The position numbers and the translations under genes were made by a program. The notes beneath the pieces are model-generated. The model made no database searches and had not been told where the DNA came from. It saw nothing but the letters and a program-made list of their open reading frames with translations. This document shows positions 52,457-60,420 of a DNA stretch of 64,000 bases, piece by piece. Numbering within the stretch: the first letter of the stretch is position 1; the number at the start of each line of letters is the position of its first letter. This stretch comes from Bacteroidota bacterium (GTDB lineage Bacteria; Bacteroidota; Bacteroidia; Chitinophagales; LD1), in the NCBI GenBank assembly GCA_018267365.1, contig JAFDYQ010000005.1, positions 124,001 through 188,000 of the forward strand, given 5' to 3'.

Positions 52457-54010
52457 ATGGAATCCGGAAAACGCTTCACCTTACCAGACCGCATAGCCGG
52501 CCTGATCATACTGTCGTATCTGATCATCGGCTTCTTCGCAGTAGCAGACTATGGGCTAAACTGGGATGACAGTTTTCAGCGGGACAATGGTCTCAACAAC
52601 TGGAAATATCTCAGTGGTGAGGATAGGCACTTACTGCCCGCTTCGCTGGACCGGTATCATGGCCCGGTAGTAGAACTGATGATGATAGGGATGGAAAAGG
52701 CACTACATCTCGATGATAAACACGATATCTTTCTGGCGCGTCATAGATTCTGCTTCATACTATACATGCTGGGCGTATTAGTATTTTACTTGCTATGCCG
52801 GAGGCTTTTCGGTTCAGGCTGGCTTGCATTGACAGGTATGCTACTCCTCATATTGGCACCCAGGATGTTTGGCGAGGCTTTTTACAATCCTAAAGACACT
52901 CCATTTCTGGCTGCTAATATTTTTGCGTTTTTCACTCTGCTGTTGCTTTGCTCCAGCCTGGCGTGGCGTTATGTGATTCTCCATGCTTTCACCTGCGCAT
53001 TTGCCATTGATATACGGATCGTGGCGCTGTTGTTTATTCCGGTCACTATCATAGCAGTATTTTACTATCATGAGATGTGGCAGCGGCAGCGTAGATATCT
53101 GACTATCCGGTTGGTCGTTTATGCCGTTTTCTGTCTCGGTATGATGGTATGCATGTGGCCCATTTTGACATTGGGGCCTTTTACACAGTTGTATCTGGCT
53201 TATCATCAGCTTAGCCACTATGTAGCGTGGAATGGCCTGGTAAAATATCTCGGCACCTGCTACAGGGCTGCCGCATTGCCATGGCACTATCATTGGGTAT
53301 ATATTCTGGTCACCCTGCCTGAGACCCGGACGGTACTCTTCATATCCGGCGCCGGTATGATTCTTTATGATTTTATCAGGCATCGCGCCTGGAGAGATAT
53401 CCGGATGGGATTCCTTTTTATCAGTCTCTTTTTTGCGCTTTTCCCTCTCGTGTTTCGCAGTCTGTCCCACGCTATCGTACTGGATGGCTGGCGGCATGTA
53501 TACTATATATATCCCTACCTGGTACTGATCGGAGTCTACGCTGTCGCGCGTATTTTGACGATACATAGTGCAGCATTACGATTCATACTGCTCGGCTGTA
53601 TCGGCTTGAGTCTGGCAGATGATATGTCACAGATCATCAGTATGCACCCATTTGAGAATGTCTATTTCAACCATACTGCTCTGTATGCCTTAAAACCTGT
53701 AGATGAAAAATTTGAAATAGACTACTGGGGCCTGAGCTACCGTCAGGGCCTCGCATATCTTATATCCCATCACACAGCGCCTGTGAAAGTAGCCGTCAAG
53801 AATTATCCCGGTATGCTAAATGCCCAAGCGCTGCCTCCGTCAGAGAGGGTGGCGATAGAACTCATGCCGGATACTGCCGGGGCCGATTACTTCCTGACTA
53901 CCTACAGAGACGCTGATAAATGCCCCGGTAGCTATCTCCAGCCCGGGCGTGCATATCATATCATAAGGGCCCAGGGCAATAAGGTGATGGGTATCTATAA
54001 ACTGCATTAG
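52457..54010 (+). CDS. polytopic membrane protein, probable GT-C (GT39-like) glycosyltransferase
   Basis: 517 aa with about 10-11 transmembrane helices across residues 12-400 and a C-terminal ~110-residue soluble part. The first extracytoplasmic loop holds an acidic motif (YGLNWDDSFQ), and the phrase FGEAFYNPKDTPFLAANIF lies in the second. This arrangement fits GT-C transferases such as ArnT/PMT relatives that take sugars from polyprenyl phosphate. The substrate is unknown. It follows alaS by 6 bp. The 246 bp after it hold a palindrome (CTTAAATTTAAG, 54124-54135) but no clear gene or terminator. Confidence 0.75.
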   Translation: MESGKRFTLPDRIAGLIILSYLIIGFFAVADYGLNWDDSFQRDNGLNNWKYLSGEDRHLLPASLDRYHGPVVELMMIGMEKALHLDDKHDIFLARHRFCFILYMLGVLVFYLLCRRLFGSGWLALTGMLLLILAPRMFGEAFYNPKDTPFLAANIFAFFTLLLLCSSLAWRYVILHAFTCAFAIDIRIVALLFIPVTIIAVFYYHEMWQRQRRYLTIRLVVYAVFCLGMMVCMWPILTLGPFTQLYLAYHQLSHYVAWNGLVKYLGTCYRAAALPWHYHWVYILVTLPETRTVLFISGAGMILYDFIRHRAWRDIRMGFLFISLFFALFPLVFRSLSHAIVLDGWRHVYYIYPYLVLIGVYAVARILTIHSAALRFILLGCIGLSLADDMSQIISMHPFENVYFNHTALYALKPVDEKFEIDYWGLSYRQGLAYLISHHTAPVKVAVKNYPGMLNAQALPPSERVAIELMPDTAGADYFLTTYRDADKCPGSYLQPGRAYHIIRAQGNKVMGIYKLH

Positions 54011-54256
54011 CATTAAAAAAAATACACCGCATCAGAAGGCTACCGTCTTCCACGATTGGGATTTTAAATCTACATATCAGAGATATGCCCCTTTAGCTGG
54101 TGACTCCCGTATTTTTTGAATTACTTAAATTTAAGGGTCTGTATGTCTGATGTTTTACGGCGTATGCGGCCTCTGATTCGGTCAATACCCTTGCGCTGGC
54201 ATTGATTTGGATTTATCTTCGTAGTCCTATTTATTGCAAACCAAACTCTACTATTT

Positions 54257-55228
54257 ATGAAGAAAAATCTCCTCTTCACTGCGTGTACGGTATTCCTGCT
54301 CGCAGCAATGGTATCTTGCAAGAAAGATACCCCCGCACCGACCTCTGACCCTCAAAACATCTCAAAATGTGGCCATCCGCGTACGCCGCCTTCCTGCCAT
54401 CCGACTCCGCCGCCTCCTACGGCAGACTGTGGCCCGGCTACTATAGTAGACCTCAAGTCCGGTCAGGGTCAGACTGTAGGCTCTGTATCTGTATCCAATG
54501 ATCCTGACTACCTCAAGGTGACCTACACTACTACCGGAAACTATAAACTGGATGACGTACATCTATATGTAGGCAATGCTAATCAGGTGCCCACACGCTA
54601 CGGCAGTATCAATTTGAGTCAGTTCCCATACTCACACGATTTCAATAACAACAATACCACTACTTACACCTTTACCATCCCTATGGCGGCGCTGGGTAGC
54701 TGCTTCAGCGTATTTGCAGAGGCATCAGTACGGACCTCATACGGTGGCTGGGGCGGATGCTATGGAGGTGGCAGTACACAGGCCTGGGGCAGTGGCACGC
54801 GCTATACCGGCAGCGGCTGTGGTTACCACTCTTATGCTTACTACTTCAGCTACTGCAAGGCTACCTGCACGAGCGATACATGTCTGACCCCCGCAGCAGT
54901 TCTTTTCAATGGTGAGTCTTCATGGCCATATGGTACCAGCTCTGTGTCTGTAGGTGGCTATACATATACTGCCTCTCAGGTAGCTACTCAATACTATAGC
55001 CCGGACAATGACGCCAAGACAGCCCTGCTCCTCCTGGCTACACTGAAAATATATGGTACCAATATCACCATACCATCTAATATCAGCGCAGATGCTGCTA
55101 CAGTAGAAAACTGGCTCGCCACACTCGGCCAGCTCACATCTACATCCAACTTCACTGCTCCTGCCAACGTAGAAACGGCTATAGCCAATGTGCAGGCATG
55201 GGAATCCAGCAAAACCTGCAATCAATAA
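54257..55228 (+). CDS. lipoprotein of unknown function
   Basis: 323 aa. The signal peptide MKKNLLFTACTVFLLAAMVSC places the lipidated Cys at residue 21. A proline- and cysteine-rich linker follows (CGHPRTPPSCHPTPPPPTADC), then a beta-sandwich-like domain (about 60-190) with Gly/Tyr/Cys-rich loops (GGWGGCYGGGSTQAWGSG), and a C-terminal helical portion. Eight or more cysteines in the mature part suggest disulfides. It is likely exposed at the outer membrane. I recognise no named family. Confidence 0.75.
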   Translation: MKKNLLFTACTVFLLAAMVSCKKDTPAPTSDPQNISKCGHPRTPPSCHPTPPPPTADCGPATIVDLKSGQGQTVGSVSVSNDPDYLKVTYTTTGNYKLDDVHLYVGNANQVPTRYGSINLSQFPYSHDFNNNNTTTYTFTIPMAALGSCFSVFAEASVRTSYGGWGGCYGGGSTQAWGSGTRYTGSGCGYHSYAYYFSYCKATCTSDTCLTPAAVLFNGESSWPYGTSSVSVGGYTYTASQVATQYYSPDNDAKTALLLLATLKIYGTNITIPSNISADAATVENWLATLGQLTSTSNFTAPANVETAIANVQAWESSKTCNQ

Positions 55229-55246
55229 GTAGATCAAAATATCACT

Positions 55247-55281
55247 TAAAAAAATGCGATCCTCCTGGATCGCATTTTTTT
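55247..55281. terminator. bidirectional terminator between convergent genes
   Basis: AAAAAATGCGATCC / GGATCGCATTTTTT stem with a TCCT loop and runs of A and T on both sides. It serves the rightward lipoprotein gene and the leftward YcaQ-like gene, whose TAA overlaps the last bases. Confidence 0.92.
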
Positions 55282-56467
55282 ATTTAAGAAGCTCCTTCAA
55301 AGCTGTATGCGAAGCGCGATCCAGGCTTGTCTTTGCCAGTTTGACCATCTCACATCTGTTGAATGCAGCAAACTTTTTCAACGCTTTAGCAAAAGCTTTC
55401 AGGAAAGTCTCCGAAACTCTAAATCCTTCTTTTACCCACATATTGCGTATGATAAAAGTTTGCGTTGCCGCATCTGCCTTGGCATCCAGCCTGCCTGCAA
55501 ACGTATCTCCATATAGCACAGGCAGTACAAAGTATCCGTACACCCGCTTCGGCTCGGGCACATAGCACTCTATGGTATAGTCAAAGTCAAATAGATTGAC
55601 CAGTCGCCTTCGCTGAATGATAGCATTATCAAAAGGTGACAGGATATGTATTCCCTTTTGCGCGCGGATGGAGTCCAGCTCTTCCAGCTTCTCAGCAGTT
55701 GTGTAGAGTGTATCCTTGAGGCCGTTCACTTTCAGTTCTTGCAGTTCGCCGCTTTTGAGCATGGCAGCGAGCGCCTTTCGCACCGGCTCCTGCTGCGCGC
55801 GCCTCAGGTAGCTGATCTCTGCTGCCGCGGCAAACCCGCTCGCATCTATAGCCCCCAGTATGAGATGCCGCGCCATCTCCCGCTCTGTAGGCATACTGGC
55901 GTCTACCCACTGAGGCAGCACGCGCTCCGTCAGGTCATACACCTTCTGAAAGTTTCTCCGCCCTGCCACCATCAGCTGGCCGGCCATAAAGAGCTGCTCC
56001 AGGGCCTGCTTGGTGGTCTTCCACTCGTACCAGCCTTTTGCAGCTCTCTTTTCTTCAAAGTCCTTTGACTGCAGTGCCCCTTCTGCTTTGATACGGTCAT
56101 AGACATATTGTACCGGCTTCTGCCCTTTAAACCAATGCTGCTTGCCATCCGCAAAAAGCTTCTTGCGTGGCAGGGAGTACCGGTAGTCGCGCATGGGCAG
56201 GTATGCGGCCGCATGGCTCCAGTACTCGAAGATGGCCTTATCCTTCTCCATCAGTTCATCCAGGTAGCTCTTCTTGTAGTCCTTCACCCTGGTGAAGAGC
56301 GTATGATGATGTGCCCGCTCCACTACCGCTATCGTATCTATCTGCACATAGCCTATGTGCTCTATCACATTCAGTGCGCCGGCCTTGCCGCGGCCATAGT
56401 CACGGCCATAGAGTCCCTGTGAGTGTAGGTACAGCCTGCGCGCTTCAGATGGGGTGATCGTATTCAC
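55280..56467 (-). CDS. winged-helix DNA glycosylase-like protein (YcaQ family)
   Basis: About 395 aa of the YcaQ/AlkX family (HTH_42), some members of which unhook DNA interstrand crosslinks. The hallmark region is near the N-terminus: LGYVQIDT-like phrase GYVQIDTIAVVERAHHHTLF, which carries the catalytic QxD. EYWSHAAAYLPMRDYRY and the later ILSPFDNAIIQRRR are also typical. The GTG at 56467 is chosen because an extension to 56542 would run through the atp terminator. It lies downstream of atpH on the same strand but is separated by that terminator. Confidence 0.88.
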   Translation of the reverse strand: MNTITPSEARRLYLHSQGLYGRDYGRGKAGALNVIEHIGYVQIDTIAVVERAHHHTLFTRVKDYKKSYLDELMEKDKAIFEYWSHAAAYLPMRDYRYSLPRKKLFADGKQHWFKGQKPVQYVYDRIKAEGALQSKDFEEKRAAKGWYEWKTTKQALEQLFMAGQLMVAGRRNFQKVYDLTERVLPQWVDASMPTEREMARHLILGAIDASGFAAAAEISYLRRAQQEPVRKALAAMLKSGELQELKVNGLKDTLYTTAEKLEELDSIRAQKGIHILSPFDNAIIQRRRLVNLFDFDYTIECYVPEPKRVYGYFVLPVLYGDTFAGRLDAKADAATQTFIIRNMWVKEGFRVSETFLKAFAKALKKFAAFNRCEMVKLAKTSLDRASHTALKELLK

Positions 56468-56495
56468 AGACTGAATGTAGGAAAGCCCCGCAAAA

Positions 56496-56520
56496 GAAAA
56501 AACCCCGCGTGGGCGGGGTT
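56496..56520 (-). terminator. terminator of the atp operon
   Basis: On the minus strand AACCCCGC / GCGGGGTT with a CCAC loop is followed by TTTTTT. It lies 36 bp after the atpH stop and separates the operon from the YcaQ-like gene. Confidence 0.9.
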
Positions 56521-56555
56521 GATAAAAGAAGGTAAGGGTCATCGGGTCAAAGATC

Positions 56556-57116
56556 TTAGTGGATCTTCTTGATGTAGGAGTCGTCGCTCACCAGGTTGCG
56601 CAGCTTCATGAGCGAGGTGCGTACACTGGTGTCGATCTGCTTGTCACCATACAGTAGTACGAATCCTCCCATGAGGCTCTCGTCTATCGTTTCGGTGAGC
56701 TGCACATCGCCGAGGTGTTCTCTCTTTCTGAGATCGGCGATCAGCGTGTCGATTGTAGCTTGATCTAACTTCACAGCAGAGGTCAATTTAATAGGGGTTA
56801 TATTTTTCAGTGTGTTATACTGCGTGTTGAATGCCTGGGCCACTTCATACAGGAAAGCTTCACGGCCTTTGTTTACCAGCAGGGTGATAAACTTGCTGGT
56901 GATCTCGCTGATAGAGCCAGCGAAAACCTTATTGAGCACAGCTATCTTCTTGTCAGCAGCTACGATAGGACTTTTGAGAAATACCCGCAGCTCTGGGCTG
57001 GAGCGTATCACGCTCTCTATAGATGCCATATCCTTGTGGGCTGCTTCTAGCTGGCCTTTCTCCTGGGCCAGGTCCAGGAGGGATTTAGCATATCTGGTGG
57101 CGAGACGGTATGACAT
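56556..57116 (-). CDS. atpH: ATP synthase F1 subunit delta
   Basis: 186 aa. The delta subunit (OSCP-type) joins F1 to the peripheral stalk. The N-terminal six-helix domain begins LATRYAKSLLDLAQEKGQLE, and the C-terminal signature TSAVKLDQATIDTLIADLRK and ETIDESLMGGFVLLYGDKQIDTSVRTSLMKL are present. It is the last gene of this atp operon: a terminator follows, and neither atpA nor atpG is next, unlike the usual order. Confidence 0.95.
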   Translation of the reverse strand: MSYRLATRYAKSLLDLAQEKGQLEAAHKDMASIESVIRSSPELRVFLKSPIVAADKKIAVLNKVFAGSISEITSKFITLLVNKGREAFLYEVAQAFNTQYNTLKNITPIKLTSAVKLDQATIDTLIADLRKREHLGDVQLTETIDESLMGGFVLLYGDKQIDTSVRTSLMKLRNLVSDDSYIKKIH

Positions 57117-57131
57117 TATTCTTTCTTTTTA

Positions 57132-57170
57132 GTATTGAGATATGAGATAAGAGACGTGAGATCCCGACGG
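57132..57170. repeat. micro-tandem repeat (GAGATATGAGATAAGAGACG)
   Basis: Lies in the atpF-atpH spacer. Its reverse complement (CGGGATCTCACGTCTCTTAT CTCAT) matches the tract at 31792-31834, including the CGG flank, so these are two copies of one dispersed element. Confidence 0.7.
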
Positions 57171-57190
57171 CTCTTTCCCTTTACCGAATC

Positions 57191-57715
57191 TTAGTTAGCG
57201 TTAGTTTCCTTTACCAGTTTTTCTACCAGCTCTTTTTGTGCAGAGTCACTGGCCAGGTCCTTGCGTACTACCTTCTCAGCTATCTGCAGCGCCATCTGGC
57301 CCACGGTATTCTTGATCTCTACGATCGCAGCCTTCTTCTGCGTATCTATCTCACGCATGGCATCAGAGAGCTTTTTGGCAGACTCAGCCTGTGCTTTGTC
57401 CAGTATCTCAGCCTTGATCTTCTCAGCTGCATCACGTGCCTCGGCCAGTATCTTGTTGCGTTCTTCGCGGGCCTGGTTCAGCAGGTCTTCATTCTTGGCA
57501 GTGAGAGAGGCCATCTCTGCGCGTGCGCGCTCAGCCTGGGCCAGAGAGTCCGCTATAGAGTTTTCACGTTCTTTCAGTGAGTTGGCTATTGGCTTGAATC
57601 CAAATTTGCCCAGTATCAATATGAGCAGCACAAAGATGATCAGGGCCCAGATAGCCATACCCGGATCTGGTTTTACGAGGCTGAATGCATCTGCTGCGAG
57701 GAGGACTGTGTTCAT
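57191..57715 (-). CDS. atpF: ATP synthase F0 subunit b
   Basis: 174 aa. One N-terminal membrane helix (about 20-40, GMAIWALIIFVLLILILGKF) is followed by a long, almost uninterrupted helix rich in Ala, Glu, Lys and Arg (KERENSIADSLAQAERARAEM onward) that dimerises as the peripheral stalk. It sits between atpE and atpH as expected. A perfect intrinsic-terminator hairpin separates it from atpE. Confidence 0.95.
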   Translation of the reverse strand: MNTVLLAADAFSLVKPDPGMAIWALIIFVLLILILGKFGFKPIANSLKERENSIADSLAQAERARAEMASLTAKNEDLLNQAREERNKILAEARDAAEKIKAEILDKAQAESAKKLSDAMREIDTQKKAAIVEIKNTVGQMALQIAEKVVRKDLASDSAQKELVEKLVKETNAN

Positions 57716-57770
57716 TTTGACGACGTTTATTTGTGTTTGACTACTTTCTTACAAAACCATTTTTGAGTGT

Positions 57771-57809
57771 AAAAACACTTCCGCAGGCAATCCCCTTGGA
57801 AGTGTTTTT
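57771..57809 (-). terminator. internal terminator/attenuator between atpE and atpF
   Basis: AAAAACACTTCC (57771-57782) and GGAAGTGTTTTT (57798-57809) are a perfect 12-bp inverted repeat with a 15-nt loop. Read leftward it starts 10 nt after the atpE stop and ends in a T-run, the form of an intrinsic terminator. Partial termination would give more atpE than atpF-atpH message, matching c-ring stoichiometry. Confidence 0.85.
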
Positions 57810-57819
57810 ATCTTTTAGA

Positions 57820-58071
<252 letters not shown>

Positions 58072-58110
58072 TTAAAAAATCGATTACCTTACCCATCTGC
58101 CTTCGGCATC

Positions 58111-58133
58111 TTCCCTCTCCTTGGGAGAGGGAA
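58111..58133. repeat. palindromic repeat between atpB and atpE
   Basis: TTCCCTCTCC / GGAGAGGGAA, a perfect 10-bp stem with a 3-nt loop. It belongs to the CCCTCTCC family (29733, 48680). The 253-bp atpB-atpE spacer is otherwise gene-free. Confidence 0.75.
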
Positions 58134-58229
58134 GAACCTCTTGGGTTCCCTTTGCCATGATTAGCATTTTTCAATACTTATCGTAGCTATATCCTACAGG
58201 CCTCACTATCTCCCTACCGTCAGGCAGGC

Positions 58230-58290
58230 TCCATACGCACTACTCCATACCTGCCTTTTCTAAATACTTAATACTAACTACTAAATACCT
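58230..58290. repeat. micro-tandem repeats in the atpB-atpE spacer
   Basis: CCATACGCACTACTCCATAC (58231-58250), then from 58261 TAAATACTTAATACTAACTA CTAAATACC. The 7-8-bp units of ACTA/AATAC resemble the tail after the ftsL stop (GACAACTAAG..ACTACTAAAT, 21155-21180). Confidence 0.5.
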
Positions 58291-58306
58291 TTTACTTCAA
58301 ATACTA

Positions 58307-59368
58307 TTAATCTACTGTATGGTGTCCCTCGCTATGGTCCTCCAGCGCCAGTCCGATGAATGTAGCGGTGAGCATAGCAAAAATGAACGCCTGGATAAAT
58401 GCTACCAGTACCTCTATCGTGCTGATGAAAAGCGCAAATGGCACCGCGATCGCCGCACCTACTCCGGAGCCCGCCATGCTCTCACCCGCCTTGCCAAATA
58501 CGAAGATCAGACTGATGAGGGATAGAACGATGATGTGGCCTGCGGTCATGTTCGCAAAAAGACGCACCATCAGGGCTATAGGCTTGGTGAAGAGGCCGAT
58601 CACTTCGATGATCGCCAGGAAAAGCTTCATCGGCACTGCTACACCGGGCATCCAGAAGATGTGGCCCCAGTAGTGCTTGGTACCGCTCACATTGATAGCC
58701 AGAAAGGCTACGATAGCCAGTACCATGGTGAAGGCGATATTACCTGTCACATTAGCGCCACCCGGAAAGATGGGCAGCAGGCCCAGCAGGTTCAGCATGA
58801 GGATAAAGAAAAAGATCGTCATGATATATGGCAGGTACGCCTCATACTTAGGGCCTATATTCGGCTTAGCCACATCGTCTCGTATGAATACAAACAGTGG
58901 CTCTACCAGAGCCTGCAGGCCCTTAGGCGCCTTGCCGTGATTCTTCTTGTATGCACCTGCTACGGATGTGAAGATCACTATCAGGATGATAGCCGCCAGC
59001 AGCATGGTAAATACGTTCTTGGTGATAGACATATCCAGAAAGAAAGCGCCGTCTTCCTTTACTATCTTTCCTTCTTCACACTTGTAGCCGTTCACTTCTT
59101 TGCCTTCGGCATAAAGGAAGGTGGTCACTCCACTCTCCTTGGATATCAGGATACATGGCAGCGGTATCTGCGCCATCTCGAGTATATCAAACTCATGCGA
59201 GTCTGCGATGTGCTCCATGATGGCCGGCTTAGGGTCATAGTTGCCATCCTCTCTTTCAGCGGTGGTTTCTATCTTCTCCAGCTTAGTCTCCCCTTGGGCC
59301 ATAGCAGCGGTAGCTGATACGAGCATCAGGGCGGCGATCATGAGGCGTATGTAGGATGTAAATTTCAC
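58307..59368 (-). CDS. atpB: ATP synthase F0 subunit a
   Basis: 353 aa. A signal-peptide-like start (GTG 59368: KFTSYIRLMIAALMLVSATAAMAQ) and a periplasmic N-terminal extension of ~100 residues, common in Bacteroidota AtpB, precede the standard helices. The essential arginine is in MVRLFANMTAGHIIVLS, and FNLLGLLP-type FILMLNLLGLLPIFPGGANVTGN is present. It provides the proton half-channels. In-frame codons upstream of 59368 are rejected because the -7 element at 59393-59400 would lie inside them. Confidence 0.94.
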   Translation of the reverse strand: MKFTSYIRLMIAALMLVSATAAMAQGETKLEKIETTAEREDGNYDPKPAIMEHIADSHEFDILEMAQIPLPCILISKESGVTTFLYAEGKEVNGYKCEEGKIVKEDGAFFLDMSITKNVFTMLLAAIILIVIFTSVAGAYKKNHGKAPKGLQALVEPLFVFIRDDVAKPNIGPKYEAYLPYIMTIFFFILMLNLLGLLPIFPGGANVTGNIAFTMVLAIVAFLAINVSGTKHYWGHIFWMPGVAVPMKLFLAIIEVIGLFTKPIALMVRLFANMTAGHIIVLSLISLIFVFGKAGESMAGSGVGAAIAVPFALFISTIEVLVAFIQAFIFAMLTATFIGLALEDHSEGHHTVD

Positions 59369-59392
59369 GTGAAGGCTTGTTTTAACGCGGTG

Positions 59393-59422
59393 CAAAAATA
59401 TTCCTTTTGACGGCATTTCAAA
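59393..59422 (-). promoter_or_regulatory. atp operon promoter
   Basis: On the minus strand TTTG (59422-59419), 18 bp, then TATTTTTG (59400-59393), close to the Bacteroidota consensus. Initiation near 59386 leaves a leader of about 18 nt before the GTG at 59368. Confidence 0.68.
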
Positions 59423-59507
59423 ACAAAAAATAGCCCCCGTCAGTCCGTGTGGGAAACTCGTGAATATCAGTATCTCACATCCTCGCCAAACCCGCACCGC
59501 CACAACG

Positions 59508-59534
59508 AAAAAAGCCCCCTCAGAGAGGGAGCTT
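59508..59534 (-). terminator. terminator of the phasin/histone-like gene
   Basis: On the minus strand AAGCTCCCTC / GAGGGGGCTT (one G-T pair, TCT loop) followed by TTTTTC. It lies about 78 bp beyond the stop at 59612. Confidence 0.85.
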
Positions 59535-59611
59535 TCCTTACAATGAATAACAGAAAAACATTATCCATCATTTATCCCGACTGGTCGGGGCAAAGGCAGA
59601 CAGCAAAAATA

Positions 59612-60067
59612 TTATGCTTGGGCTGGAGCAGCAGCTTTAGGAGCGGCCTTCTTGGCAGCCTTCTTAGAGGCAGCCTTCTTGGCGGCCTTCTTAGGAGCGG
59701 CCTTCTTAGCAGCCTTTTTAGGGGCAGCAGCTTTGGCAGCTGGCTTAGCGCCACCTACATGTACGCGCTTCTGCAGCTCACCTTCCAGCTTCTGGATCTT
59801 CTTGGTCAGGCTTTGTACCTGGTTCATGCCGGCTTTGCCGTACTTGTCTACTACCTTATTGAGCTTGGTCTCGAGTTCTTTCCTCTTAGCTTCAGCGTTG
59901 GTCACTACGTGGTCTACGATCTTCTTGCCTTCACGCTCGTTGATCTTGCCCTTTTTCACGAGGTCGTCCACATTTTTTTGTACCCTCTCAGATGTCTTGG
60001 CTGCGTAGCCTACACCTGCATACAGGAGGCTCTTGAGTGTCTCCTGGAGTTTCTTGTTGTCTGCCAT
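59612..60067 (-). CDS. phasin-like protein with a histone-H1-like Lys/Ala tail
   Basis: 151 aa. The N-terminal ~105 residues form amphipathic helices (LQETLKSLLYAGVGYAAKTSERVQKNVDDLVKKG, VVTNAEAKRKELETKLNKVV) resembling phasin/PhaF-type polyhydroxyalkanoate-granule proteins. The tail has repeated AAPKKAAKKAAPKKAAKKA units like histone H1 and could bind DNA. Both roles occur together in PhaF of Pseudomonas. No PHA synthase is nearby, so a nucleoid or structural role is equally possible. It has its own promoter and terminator. Confidence 0.78.
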   Translation of the reverse strand: MADNKKLQETLKSLLYAGVGYAAKTSERVQKNVDDLVKKGKINEREGKKIVDHVVTNAEAKRKELETKLNKVVDKYGKAGMNQVQSLTKKIQKLEGELQKRVHVGGAKPAAKAAAPKKAAKKAAPKKAAKKAASKKAAKKAAPKAAAPAQA

Positions 60068-60099
60068 GATGTTGTCTTGTTTAGTTGGTTTAAAAAATT

Positions 60100-60128
60100 A
60101 ATGTGTTTTATTTGTTATAAAACACATT
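60100..60128. promoter_or_regulatory. perfect palindrome at the phasin-like gene transcription start
   Basis: AATGTGTTTTAT (60100-60111) and ATAAAACACATT (60117-60128) form a perfect 12-bp inverted repeat with a TTGTT spacer. It directly follows the -7 element and so covers the predicted start of transcription. It could be a repressor operator or a 5'-end mRNA hairpin. Confidence 0.7.
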
Positions 60129-60129
60129 G

Positions 60130-60137
60130 CAAATATA
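60130..60137 (-). promoter_or_regulatory. -7 element of the phasin-like gene
   Basis: TATATTTG on the minus strand matches TAnnTTTG exactly, 62 bp upstream of the ATG. A weak TTG-like -33 may lie near 60155. Confidence 0.6.
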
Positions 60138-60233
60138 AGTGCGTTTCGCTAATTGTCAATGAAAATTCAATAAAACCAATGATTTTAACTAAAAATTAAT
60201 ACCTGATACTCCTCACCGGTTTCCTTTATTACT

Positions 60234-60360
60234 TTATCCACAGGTCATGAGATGGATCATCAGAAAGCTCAAAAACACAATAAAACCATTGCTATCACTG
60301 CATCTCAGTAAATTAAATTAATATTTAATTCAAAATTATAATAATTTGAATAGTGGATAA
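60234..60360. other. AT-rich segment flanked by DnaA boxes (origin-like)
   Basis: A perfect DnaA box TTATCCACA (60234-60242) and a one-mismatch inverted box AGTGGATAA (60352-60360) flank an ~50-bp run of almost pure A/T (60308-60352). It lies in the ~350-bp gene-free stretch between a leftward and a rightward gene. The layout resembles a small replication origin with an unwinding element. The rest of the stretch (60138-60233) is AT-rich with no other feature that I can see. Confidence 0.45.
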
Positions 60361-60420
60361 ATCATTTGCATTTCGCCGGAAAATGTTTTGCTTTATCACC
60401 CCATAGCTGATCCGTATTAC

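Noticed and set aside
54149-54211. 20-codon ORF (ATG at 54149) before the lipoprotein gene
   Set aside because: It is too short, with no ribosome-binding site and no supporting pattern.
56468-56542. N-terminal extension of the YcaQ-like protein
   Set aside because: It would run through the atp terminator hairpin. GTG 56467 fits the family start.
59369-59503. N-terminal extension of AtpB
   Set aside because: It includes the predicted atp promoter, and the signal-peptide-like start at GTG 59368 is natural.
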